Below, piece after piece: positions 1-11,500 of a stretch of 64,000 bases of DNA (positions are counted from its first letter, which is position 1; each line of letters opens with the position of its first letter). Origin of the DNA: Rhodamnia argentea (taxonomy: Eukaryota > Streptophyta > Magnoliopsida > Myrtales > Myrtaceae). The stretch spans positions 23,577,015-23,641,014 of the forward strand of contig NC_063157.1 in the NCBI RefSeq assembly GCF_020921035.1. The letters are read 5' to 3'. A program made the translations under genes and the position numbers. Below the pieces are notes generated by a model. The model worked only from the letters and a program-made list of their open reading frames with translations, did no database searches and had not been told where the DNA came from.

Positions 1-122
1 ACTCTTGGAATTGCGAGATTAAAGTGGGTTTACTATTCAGAAAATATAACATCTGGTGAGATTGCTAGATGCTCGAACTAATGTGGTTTTTTTTTTTTTT
101 TTTTTTTTTTGCTGAAGGACAC

Positions 123-1068
123 TAGAATTGTTAAAAAAAATTGTATACAACACTCACTTTAGTACCCAAAGTTTTTGCTATATCATTTTAGTGCCAACTT
201 TGATCTGTTTGGCCGAAAATCCTACATGACATTTTTTTTATTAATATCTTAAGTCGCCATGGATCACCGGACATCCAATTAGCAACGTAAGTCAAAAATT
301 AAAAAAAAAATATTTAAAAACTCTAATTAGATTAGAAAAATAAAATGATAAAAAAAAATCACAGCTGGCTCCAAGCCCTCCTAGTGGCCACCACTACAGT
401 AGTCGGGAAGGGCCGACGGATGTCACCTAGGACTTCTCGAAACCCGACGATCCTCGCTTGCTCTCGACGAGGGCTTGCTGGCCCAGATTAGGGCTGGGCG
501 CAACCCTCGCCCCAGATTTGAGCGAGGGTCGTCGGCCCTCACCCGTGGTTGTGCTGTGTGGGGCAACCCCAAGTGAGGGCTGACAACTCTTCACTTAGAA
601 CTAAGGCGAGTGTAGCTCCCATTTCCAGTCTTGGCTAGCAGGCCCTTGCTTGGGATCGGCGATGGTTGCCGAGTTTCGGGAAGGCTCACATGACCTCCAT
701 CGGTCCTTCACGGCTGTGGTGGCAGCCAATAATGAGGGCTTGGCCACGTGAGGGTTTTTTTTTTTTGCTTTATTTTTTAAAATTTTTTGACTTTTTTAAT
801 ATCATGAGTTTGTTTTTTCTTAAATACCACGTGGATCAAAATTGTTTGAAAAGATGTGCCAGGTGACCTCCATGTGGATTGAATTTTTAGAAATATATGC
901 CACGTTATATTATAATTTTAATTATAAATTACACGTAATCAATTTGGTCAAAAATTTTTAGATTTGGCATTTTAAGTTATCATTTTTTTTGTCAATTTGA
1001 CACCGAAGTGAGCCAACAAAAATTTTTAGAGCTAAAGTGTGCGTTGTACACAACTTTTGACATTTCTA
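123..1068. mobile_element. Mutator-like TIR element, non-autonomous, decayed
   Basis: The ends are inverted copies of each other: the left begins TAGAATTGTTA and continues into TTGTATACAACACTCACTTTAG; the right, read on the other strand, begins TAGAAATGTCA and continues into a matching GTTGTGTACAACGCACACTTTAG-like stretch. The interior at about 360-760 is far more GC-rich than its surroundings and contains short inverted segments around GAGGGTCGTCGGCCCTC. No transposase frame is visible and I could not find a convincing target-site duplication, so the superfamily is inferred from the long inverted repeats only. Confidence 0.5.
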
Positions 1069-2011
1069 ATTTCCTTCTACCCCTTTTTTTTTTTGTATAA
1101 AATGATCTGACTCCCTAAAAAAAATGAGCTTGAGTCTCTATTCTGACTCGAACTTTTTGTCCCGTAAATACCAACTTTAGCTCGGGTCTTAATCTTAACC
1201 CTAACTTTTATCTGTCTAATAAAAATATCGACTTTCTGTGGATACCAAAATCTAGCCCCTTTTAGAAATACTATTGGTCTCTCTCTCTCTCTCTCTCAAA
1301 TACATATAAATATATATACATATATAATTGTATTTGCGTGTGTATATACCGGATAGACTATATATTAAAGACTCAACATTAAAAATGTTGAGTGAAATAT
1401 ATAATACCAAACCATTCACATTAACAAGAAGTCATCGCCCCAAACAAAATGTATCTTGTGATGATCGACCCCATATTAATTAAATGGTTATCCTCCCTAA
1501 GATAATATTTTCATTTTGGTCCCCCCTAGAAGAAACTTTCTTCGGGGCGGTCCTTGATAATTTATATCGCCCGCGTTGAATGAGCAATTAGGAAGATTCC
1601 GCGACCTTCCTACTGTCTCGTTGGTTAGGATGTCCGTCGAAATTTCCATATATTTCAATTGTGGTCAATGGTTTCCACTTTTTTTTTTCAATTTACCCCC
1701 TCCATAACTTTTCCCTAAGAAACCGCAATCTTTCATGCTCAAGCAAACTCATTAGTCATTACCTTACCCCGCAAGCACAAAGATGATTCAAGTTCATCTT
1801 AATCCATGCCCTTAAAACCCTAACTCGTCCACGTGTCATCGGTCCCATGTTAAGGTTTTTTTTGTTTTTCTTATGTAGTTAAGGGTCCGGAGGCATTTCG
1901 TGCCGAATCGATCTTTTTTCTGGCCACGACCCGTTTTCTTCTTTCTAGGGACCAACAACGCGACACGTAGCCAGAAAGCTAAGAGAACTCAGGAGCAAAA
2001 AGAGAAATTAA
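1069..2011. other. Intergenic, no gene seen
   Basis: AT-rich non-coding DNA with a short (TC)n microsatellite near 1276-1297. Neither strand has an open frame with recognisable protein similarity. Confidence 0.6.
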
Positions 2012-2241
2012 GGATGCGTTTTGTTTCAATGAAAATTTAAGATTCAAAAAAGCGATCGATTATATCGCTTAAAAAAATTAATCAACAGAAAATATTTTTA
2101 TTATTAATAATATTTTATGCTTAAATACTCTCGTGGGTAATGGAAATATTTTTGACTTATTCGTTTTTTAAGTGATACAATCAATCATGTTGCGGGAAAT
2201 GTTTTTCAAATCTTGAATGTTTGATGAAACAAACGCACCCT
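2012..2241. repeat. Probable small hAT-type MITE
   Basis: A ~230-bp segment begins GGATGCGTTTTGTTTC and ends GAAACAAACGCACCCT, which are imperfect inverted copies. Internal sequence is AT-rich and partly self-complementary. Length, end sequence and lack of coding capacity fit hAT-derived MITEs common in plants. No clear 8-bp target duplication was found. Confidence 0.45.
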
Positions 2242-5020
2242 GAGAGACAACATGAACATGCATTAAGCAATTCTTAGGGGGGATGTGGTTTGTTCTTGTC
2301 TTTGTTGGATTTGCCCGACAATGATGAGTTCTAGACATGTAATGACTTCTGCCAGAAGGTTCCTAATGGAGTCGTGCCTCGCCCTTAATACGCAATCATT
2401 TCGTTATCTCTAAACTTTCTTTGCACGAACACAATCATCTGTGTTTTGAATTAGTGCCCTAGCTTTTATGAAATTTTGCACCATCGTTGTCGCGTCGGCT
2501 CTTTGTTAAAGCCACATTAGGGCCCGAGACCTTTTCATATGGCTGCTCTCTGACCTAGAAGAGTTCGCCTTGCCATTCACTTCTGTTCCGGCACGGGTCA
2601 TGGGAAAATAAAACTTCTTCTAAAACTTCCATCGAAGAGAAGCAAATGAAAGATTGAGTTGGTTCTCATCCTTCGCAGACTACGAGTGTAATAGGAGCAT
2701 CCGCTCAACAAGTTTTCTCGTACCTTGCAACTTTAATCGACTAGTGTTACTCCTTAATTCTCTCGATGAGACATGGTAAAATACCAGCATAACAAGATGA
2801 AGTGTGACATATACTTAGAAATTATTTATCAGATGATGAGACATTGCACAACACAACATGCATGGATGAAAGCATGTATCATAAGGAGTAAGTTCTGTTA
2901 AGATTAGGCGCACAAGTACAACGAAATAGAAAGAGAAATCGCGACAAGAGATTTATCATAATTTACCCTTAAACTAGGATCACACTCAGCAGATGATTCC
3001 ACTATAACTAACACATCTCACCTCTCTGTTACAAGACAAATTAATTATTGTATGGCCATTTAGTAACTATTCATAGGCTCAAAGTTCAAACTATCAATAA
3101 CCTCGGGATCCAAACTATAAAAGCCCACTGGCAACACGGGGACGCTGCCCTACGACTCTCGTCATGAAATCCCGTCGATGGAAAATATGAATTACAACCC
3201 AATAACAATAAGGATCATCTGGTTTTCCATAATTTGCCTCTTGTGGTTGTTGGTGTGCCTTTCGCATAGGTATAGTAAGGGTAGGAGAATTGATTTGAAT
3301 TGGCCCATCTTAGTCAACCGACAACCAAAGCATCATTTTCATTCACTGAAATATATCTTTGTCAATGGTAGGTACATCTCTCCAGCCTTTTTTTGAGTAT
3401 AGGTCCGTGGAGACTGCTCAATATGAACATCGAACTCGTGTCGCATCTTGAGTGCGAATTTAAATCCAATCAATTTGGCCGTACCGTATACCTATAGACG
3501 AACTCTCTCGTGATCGCGCCATGTGTAGCTAAATGCGTTCATCACGACGACTTCAGGCATCATTTTGATAGCTACCCACTTTTTTTTTTCTAATGTTACC
3601 CAGGTCTGCATATCAACTAATTTTCATAAATGCACGCAATCAATAAGTAGATTTGCTTGTCTTACCATGGAATGATGAGTACGTTCCTCAAAGTTACTTT
3701 AAGTGGAAGACGCTGCACTCTGGGACCGAGACGCGTACTGTTATAATCGTGTTAAAAGACTTAATTACTCAGCCAAACCGATTACTTACTACATTATTAG
3801 GTGAGACTAGAGATTATATTGCTATCTGAGGGTTGGATTCCTTAGAGCGCGTGTTTGAAGCTGCACGACCAGAAATGGTATAGACATGATTCGACTATCG
3901 CTTACGTATGACTAGGGTTGAAAACTTCGGAACAAGAGAGGGAAAAAACAACACGTGGCTTATAAGTTTATAGCGACGCGCTTTAAACACAAGAGTAAAT
4001 TTTACTCCACGTCCACGTGCCAGGTTCTACACGAAGAGGTTGAGATTTTCTTGTCACATTCAAGCAAACATACAAAAATGGAAACAGAAGAAAAAAAACA
4101 TAATTTTTCGACTCCTATTGTCAAAGGAATTAAATATTACATCATGCTTTCATCCATCAATTTAAATTTTTAGAACAATTGACGGTGGTCCTACAAAATC
4201 TCACGTGGTATCAGAGTAGGGGATCCCGAATTCAAATCTTTTACGAATCTTTTAATAGTCTCATGACCATTAGTGTTTGCTTGCTTGGTACATTTCTCGA
4301 AATAATTGGCATCCTTCAAGGTAAGTGTTTTTGCTTCCTGTACATGATCGACTGCCGTTCGATATCGCGTGAATTTGTCTATCGAGCGATTGGGAAGACA
4401 AATGATAGATTGTTTTCTGGTTATAATTCAACCACAAAATGATTAAACTATTCACAAAACAAGTTTTTTGCTATATTACGTCAATCACATAATATAAGAC
4501 GCCTTTCCATTATCATGTTAGAGACACTAAACCATAAAAAGCTTATATTATTCTGAACCCGTTGCGAACGGGTATGTGAATATGAATAGCCAACCATGTC
4601 CGTCCGATGACATGATTCGGCGTCCGTATTCTCGCGGCAACATCCATTGATGCATGCATATGTTCCATATGTGTCTTATGTATTTAGATTAGACATTAAT
4701 CTTAGCTTTATAAAGTCGACGTCCATCTGAAGCGGAGATACTATACTAGGGTTGGACCCTGATTCTTGCATGGAAACCTGGACGTGCAATCATTATTTTT
4801 TCCAACTGTTTCGTTGCTTTCTTTCTTCTCGTTGGATTGTCGTCTATCCTTGCAATAATGCAGGGCGCGAGGCGCACATGAAAACGTGGAGCAGAGCTTG
4901 AGCATGTGCTCCATCCATGTCTCCGGAGGTGTGATTCACATTCTCACGAATGTAAAGTGCGGGAAGACCCTTGACCTACAGATGGAAGTCTTGAGAAGAA
5001 GAACAATAATATAACATTTT
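2242..5020. other. Intergenic, no supported gene
   Basis: Only short open frames without family resemblance occur here (for example 3178-3396 and 4179-4442 on the plus strand). Around 4205-4245 there is a TGGTATCAGAGT string followed by a tRNA-B-box-like GAATTCAAATC, probably a retroelement primer-site or SINE remnant. Nothing else is recognisable. Confidence 0.5.
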
Positions 5021-5053
5021 AAGGGTGCGCATGGTAACACTTCATATTATTTT

Positions 5054-5980
5054 AAGGGTGTGCATGGTAACACTTTTAGAAGTAATTTTTGCTCCAGAAG
5101 TGTTTTCGAATTAGAAATCCGTTTGGTAATTTAATTTTTGAAATGAAATCCATTTGGTAAAAAATTTTACTTCTGAAAGAAATTTTTACTTTTGAAGTGA
5201 ATTTTCACTTCTAAAGTTGTTTTTCCTTTAATTTGAGAAGTTAAAAAAAAAATAGCTTCTTAATTTAAGAAGTACTTCTTGGACCAAAAAAAAAAAAAAT
5301 AAACACTCACAAAGTGCTTCTTACCTCACCTTCTTTTCATCACGCCTTTACCTTCTTTTCGATCGGGCTTTGCCTCCGCCGACTTCCGTCGCCGCCTATT
5401 GCTAACCACCGACACCCCCCGCCACCACCTACCACCAACCACCGCCATCGCTAACCACCGTTGGCTACCGCCCATTGCCGCTTGTGACCACCACCAACCG
5501 CCAACCATCGCTCGCGCTTCCCTACGCCCATCATTGGTTATGACCGCCGCCCACCGCTTGCTGCCGGTCGTGGTAGCCAACCATTGCTCGCCGTGGCCCG
5601 TGATGATCGACCACCACCGCCACTGCCCATTGCCCTCTCTCGGTTGCCGCTGCCGTCGCCGAGTCGCCAACTCCAGCCTACGGAAGAAAAAATAAATAAT
5701 ATTTTTTAATAATAAAATTTATTTTTTCAATAAATTTTAAAAATTTTAAAAATGAAGTAAAAAATTTTCGGCCACCGATAATAATTCTTCATAGAAGATT
5801 TTCTGTTAATAATATTTTAAAAGTAGAAATTTTCAACCTTTACCAAGCGAATTTCTATGATCAGAAATTAACTTTTGGAGCGGAAGTAGAAAAATCAATT
5901 TTTACTTCAAGTAGAAGTGGAAAAATCAACTTCAAATCAAAATTTAATTTTATAGTAAAAGTGTCATCATGCGCGCGCCA
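5054..5980. mobile_element. hAT-like TIR element with GC-rich interior
   Basis: The left end reads AAGGGTGTGCATGGTAACAC; the right end ends in GTGTCATCATGCGCGCGCC, whose complement resembles the left end. Subterminal tracts repeat short AGAAGT/ACTTCT motifs on both sides. The interior (about 5330-5690) is a GC-rich, low-complexity block of CCACC/GCCAC repeats giving long but repetitive open frames on both strands, not a gene. A second partial copy of the left end lies at 5021-5043, so the insertion may be nested or the end duplicated. Confidence 0.5.
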
Positions 5981-8521
5981 TAAGCACATGGAGCTCCCAA
6001 ATATGAAAAGTGAACGGGAGAGACGAGACATGCATCTGTCCCTGTCAAAACCAGCGGCATTAAGCACAATAGGGTGAGTAGAGCCACCCTCAACTAATTT
6101 GTTGGCACTACTTAATGTCTAGCTAATGATTGCATTAGAATACACGAGTTATGGTAAGTATGAGAAGTGAGACCCTGCAATTAGATGGGATGGATTCGAG
6201 TTTTCGAAAATAGATGGTTGACTGAGATACGTGTTATAGTCGGCAAGTCACGACCTCCATGGAAATAAATTGACTCGAAGTAGTGTGGAAACTCGATGTG
6301 AAAACGTTATCGTGCCAGACTTAAGTATGCACGAGAACGCGATCACTTCCGTCTTCGATTAGTCATAAAATGATATGAGAAAACATCATTTGTGACAGCA
6401 ATTCAGGTTTTTTTTTCTTTTTCTCGATGTCACAATCGTTCAATGAGATTAGTGAGGCATCTTCTAAGCCCGAGAAATTAAATTTATTATGGTTCACATA
6501 ACCCGTGATCCCTTTTTTTTTTTTTTCCTTTTTTGACACGTGAAGTCAACCCCGATTTGTGTGAACGTGATGATAATTTAACAGCTTGAAAGGGATATGA
6601 TGTTGGCTGATGGATGAGGGAAGAAGCATCGAACGTTCGCTCATCTCTTGGAGGGCAGGCAGGTTGGTCAAACTCGCATTTGCAGCGAAAGTAGGAAGAA
6701 ATTTAGCAGCAGAAAATCGATGGGGTTGACGCTGAAGTTTAGTTGGTCAACTCAAGATAGTCTCATCTTCTGATCAACGACTTGTGGTCAATACAATTAC
6801 GTTGTCTAATGTGCACTAACCATCACTTTGTACGTGGGATAGTCGAAGAATGGAAGCTGAGCTATAATTACTAGGATTTTTCTTGTAAAATAACAGCGAA
6901 TGTTAGTGGAACTTGCAATTCGAATCTAATGCGGAAGAACGAAATTGCTGGAGAAGTTATCTAGAAACTATTAAGAAGATCGGAGATTTACGTTGTCCGA
7001 AAAGTTACCAAGTTATAATCACTCGCTCATATGTTTCCCAAGCCCCATGAACACGAGTTCTTGTAAGCAATCATGTTTCTTTCTTTCACCAAGTCTCGCT
7101 AGAAAAGCTTGTCACCCGCGTTTCCTGCATATTGTGGCCAGACATCTAGCCAATTGCCAAGAAAGCTTTCATGCTTTCTAGGCTGCTGGCCGGCAATCCG
7201 GCCTGAATGTAGCCGGGTTGCCGGATTGGACATGATCTGATCCGGGGCATTCTCGGGGTGTTCGTTCTCAATCCACCGACTGCGCGAGAAGCTTGAGGCA
7301 ATCGTATCGCCATAGGAGATTATTATGTTAGCTTAACGCAGTCATGACTTAAGTAATTCAGATGATTTTGTCATTGCGTGATTTTAGTTAGAATCTACTG
7401 TCAGAAAAAGGATACGTATGTTTCGTATCCAAGCCGTCCTCAAGAACTTCTGGGAGAGAGAGAGAGAGAAAGAATTGACCGGGTTGACCGGGGTTAAAGA
7501 TGGGAAAGGCAGTTGGGTCAAAAACAAAGAGGAAGATGGACATCGAGAGGAAAGGTGGTGGATCGGCTAAGTCTGTTGTGTTACACATACATATGGAAGA
7601 AACTGATGAAGTTAACATATTGTTTGATGACTTGTGATTTACTAATATTATTCACACAGCTTGCCATCTAAGGACGACAAACAATTCACACCGCAATTGC
7701 CAGTAAGGAAAAAGCTCATGTCAACAACAAGGCAATGGTGTCTTGCCATATTCCTATTAGGATTTACATTTAGACAGCGATATGCTCAGTCATCCCAGAC
7801 ATGAAAAACGTATTTGATACCTAATCCTAAAGAGATAAGAAACCGAACCGACCTCGGCGAAGGAAAACTTCCATGGTCTCTGCTTTTCACTGAACTCCAG
7901 TAATGCAATCGCAGCTGTTTGTCCAACTAGCACGATTGATTGTCTTGTTGGGAATATTAGAAGGAGGCGACGACTAAGACGTGAAGAACCAATAAGAAGC
8001 GAGGATAATGCTGTTAAATCAATTAAGCCCCTACCATAGTACCATTAAGTTCTATGGGGTCCAAATGTCATTTTCCATGGTGAACCTGCCACTGACCATC
8101 AGCAAAGAAAATAAAGATAAAACATCATGCCTGTGATCAATATTTCCGAGGGGAACTCATTTCCATTTAGTATTCCAAACAAAATTTGTTCAAGAAAAAA
8201 GATGATCCAAACAGAATTTACACAACAGAGCTCCTAGCTTGCCAGAAGCTGTATATAGACATTTCAGTAAACTACCGCTAACCGTTCAAAAAATTACAAA
8301 CACAACCAGATCTCAAGAGACCTCAAAATGTACATTGCGACTCATATCCAAAATCTATTGGCTCGTGTGGTCCTACTCTGCAAGAAAAGAACATACCTTG
8401 GTACTGCTCCGCTTCAGTATGGTGTTTAACAGCTCAGATTCAGAACCCAAGGGCTATTACAATCACCTCACAAGGACAGCTGCTTTAATGCAATGATTTA
8501 CCCACCCAGTGATGCCGATGC
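5981..8521. other. Intergenic region downstream of the NAT12-like gene
   Basis: No coding region recognised. It includes a strong hairpin at 7190-7224 and, next to the transporter stop codon, the probable 3' untranslated region of the minus-strand gene (roughly 8100-8521). A (GA)n run occurs at about 7452-7470. Confidence 0.5.
7190..7224. repeat. GC-rich perfect hairpin
   Basis: The left arm CCGGCAATCCGGC pairs with the right arm GCCGGGTTGCCGG (one G-T pair) around a loop of about nine bases. It is far more stable than its AT-rich surroundings. No poly-T terminator or larger precursor fold was identified, so function is unknown. Confidence 0.6.
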
Positions 8522-11500
8522 TCAGAGCCCAACCCATTTAACCCATCTAAAGAACTTACTGACTCTGAAGGGAAGCTCATAGTCCTTAGCAACTGCAGGC
8601 TCCCTCCTCGCAGCTTCCCGGTCAGACCACACATAAACACCCCGTTCTTGCTTACTACCAGGAACAGTGTTGTCCAGGATAACAGCCACAAAAAATGCAA
8701 TTACCATGTGCATTGAAAGTAATGTGTTCATGACATAGTTCACCTGCAAAGTTTAACATAACAGATAGAAATTACTTGCTAGAAATCTTTTCTTCATTGG
8801 GAAGCCCTATGGGCCTTAAATATTCCATCATCAGTTAAAAACAAAGCCAATCTGACTGAGAGCATTGACTAGGTTGGGGTTCTTTAACTTGGATGAATGA
8901 GCTCACTTCATTTCTGACTATTTAATAGATGTTTCTTTTCATAAAGCAAAAGGAGACGACCAAAGGTCACTAGCACGGATCTAAAAGATCCTGCAAAAGA
9001 GAATGCTTTGGGATCATCTTGTTCTCTCTGACATATTAGGATATCATCTCCCATGTGCAACTGGATGACATTCGCAACACATAGGATGGTGTTATCGTGT
9101 AACTTGGGAGCACAACAGCATCCTGAAACTTCAAGTACTAATGCTCCATTCAAAAGCAGTTATCTATTCTAGCGCCGCACTATGTTCCCTGCCCAAAAGA
9201 GAGTTTTTCTATTGCTATTTCCACATCTATTTCTAAAAACCTTTCTGATCACCATGCCATCAAGGGTTTCAATAGCAAAATGATCGATTCCAAAAACACT
9301 AGGAAGAAGGACTTATGAAGAAGCAGAAAAAGAATTTTGCAAGAAGAGCAGGCCAAGAGATGCTTACCCCTCCATACTTGCTGCGAAAAGGTCCATGAGA
9401 AGCTACAATATATGGCTGGAAATAACTTGGAACAGACGAATTACTATTGGGGGAGATGCCATATTGCTGAAAGTAGGCAGGTATTGAAAGAGCAAAAAAC
9501 AAAGATAGCCCAACAATGATAATATTCCTCGAGCTTCCTGCCTCACTGTAACGTAGATTTGACAGACCTAAAGCAGCAAGCATTGCCCACATGTAGCAAA
9601 GGAGAGCAGCAACCATGACTGTTGGAATTGAAGCAATAAAACCTCCGACTTTACCTGTGAACAATTATAAGAAAACATCAAGACGCGAGACAAAAGTTCA
9701 CCATTGCAAAGGAAACAGGGCACTTCATGCACAGAGGAAGGGTGCATAAGGAGGTGCAGAAAGAAAGAACATGCACCAACATGTTCAGCATCTGAGGGCC
9801 ATAACCTTACTTGAACTTAATTTGCCAGATAAATAACAAGGACTACAGAATTACCTCCATACTCGACCATCACAAATGAAAACTATCAAACTTCACATGC
9901 AAAAGCATATGCCAAAATATCACAAACTCCATCTGCTTAGTACGTTAAAATTTTAGCTCAAAGAATCATCCCTTTGTTGATTGCATCACTCATATGACAA
10001 ACTAACCATCTAAGTCAGAATGAGAAATTAAAAGGAACTAGAAAGGATTTGGCAGCCTAATCAGCAGTAGGAGCAAGTCTTAAAGATACGACAAGTCGAC
10101 ACAAGATCCCTTTTAAATATAAAGTACAAAGACACCTGATCCAAGGATGGTGGCTCTCAAGAATAAAAAGGCGAGAAGGGAACAACACATTCAGTCAGAG
10201 GACAGTCTCAAGCTAGCAAAACACCTATCTAGATTTAAATCATGACCACAGCTACATATCAAGTTCAGCAATAAGATGCCAATATCAATTTGTCAGCTCA
10301 GCTCATTAGTGCCTCAAAGATTTAAGCAACTTAAATTTTTATGTGAAACATTGCCATCTTGAGAATAACTTAAAAGCAAGTGGGTTTCTCCAGAAAATTA
10401 TCAATCTTTTGGCATTGTTTACGGTATGGAAGTTGACAAACTTTAGTTCATCTTAGTTAGAAGAATCTAGATTGTGAGGGTTGTCACTTGCCACTGTGTA
10501 TCAATATCTTTGGTGCATTCTTGACACCTATTTATCTATTATCTATACTCAATTATCCAAATACCAAAGAAGGGTTCGTATAGCACTCCTAGCAGATTGC
10601 ATCAACAGGGATTCCACCGCCCGAGTGATCATACGATCTAGGGAGTTAAAGATAGTGAGGATGACTTCTTACCTATAACAGATAAAACTATCAAAACACC
10701 TGCACCTACTTCAACTGCTCTACGGCTTCCCATTTTAGTCACAGCAATAGTGTGCACGTTCTCAGTTAGAGTAGACGATCCAGTTCCTGTGCCCCAGAGA
10801 CCAGCTAAGACACTTGTAAGACCCTCAAGACCAATGCCTCGACTAAGAACGCCTGGGGTTGGAGGTCGCGATGCCACCAAGAGTGAAGATGCGTGGTATG
10901 ATCCAACCTGAAAGTAATAGAGGAGAATTTAGAAAACCAACTATTTGGAGATGGTGCTAGACGCAAAAACTACTACATTTCATCAAGTTCATAACACATA
11001 CCTTATATGTATCTCCTATGAATACAAAAAGTTACTTTGTCATCTGTTGGCCGTCACTTTTGAGAAGTTCATGTGTTAGGTGTCAGAATATTTGTGTGTT
11101 CTAGATTTGATTGTCTTTTCCGAAGTCCATGATGCAAAAAAGTGTTGCTATCCCACAATACAAAATGCGAATTGTAGTTTTTCCGTTCAATAACTAGCTA
11201 ATAGAGTTGGAAAAGATCGTAGCTACACTGATATCATAATGTTGGACACAGTTTGTGGTAAGCACACAACAGACTCTCTAACCAAGAACTTTCAGGAACT
11301 TTATATACAATTGACCACCTGTGGAATGCTATATGCGACATTTAACATATCAAGAAAATTAGATCTGAATAAAGAGCTTAAAATCATTAGAGAAACAAAA
11401 CCACACGCTTACCGAATCCACTGAAGATATTATCGACACAACACACATAACTATAGCCATTTTCCCATGAAAGACTGGAGCTCCCCACTGTAATGGATAA

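Noticed and set aside
5326..5695. Long overlapping frames on both strands at 5.3-5.7 kb
   Set aside because: They arise from a CCACC-rich low-complexity interior of a transposable element.
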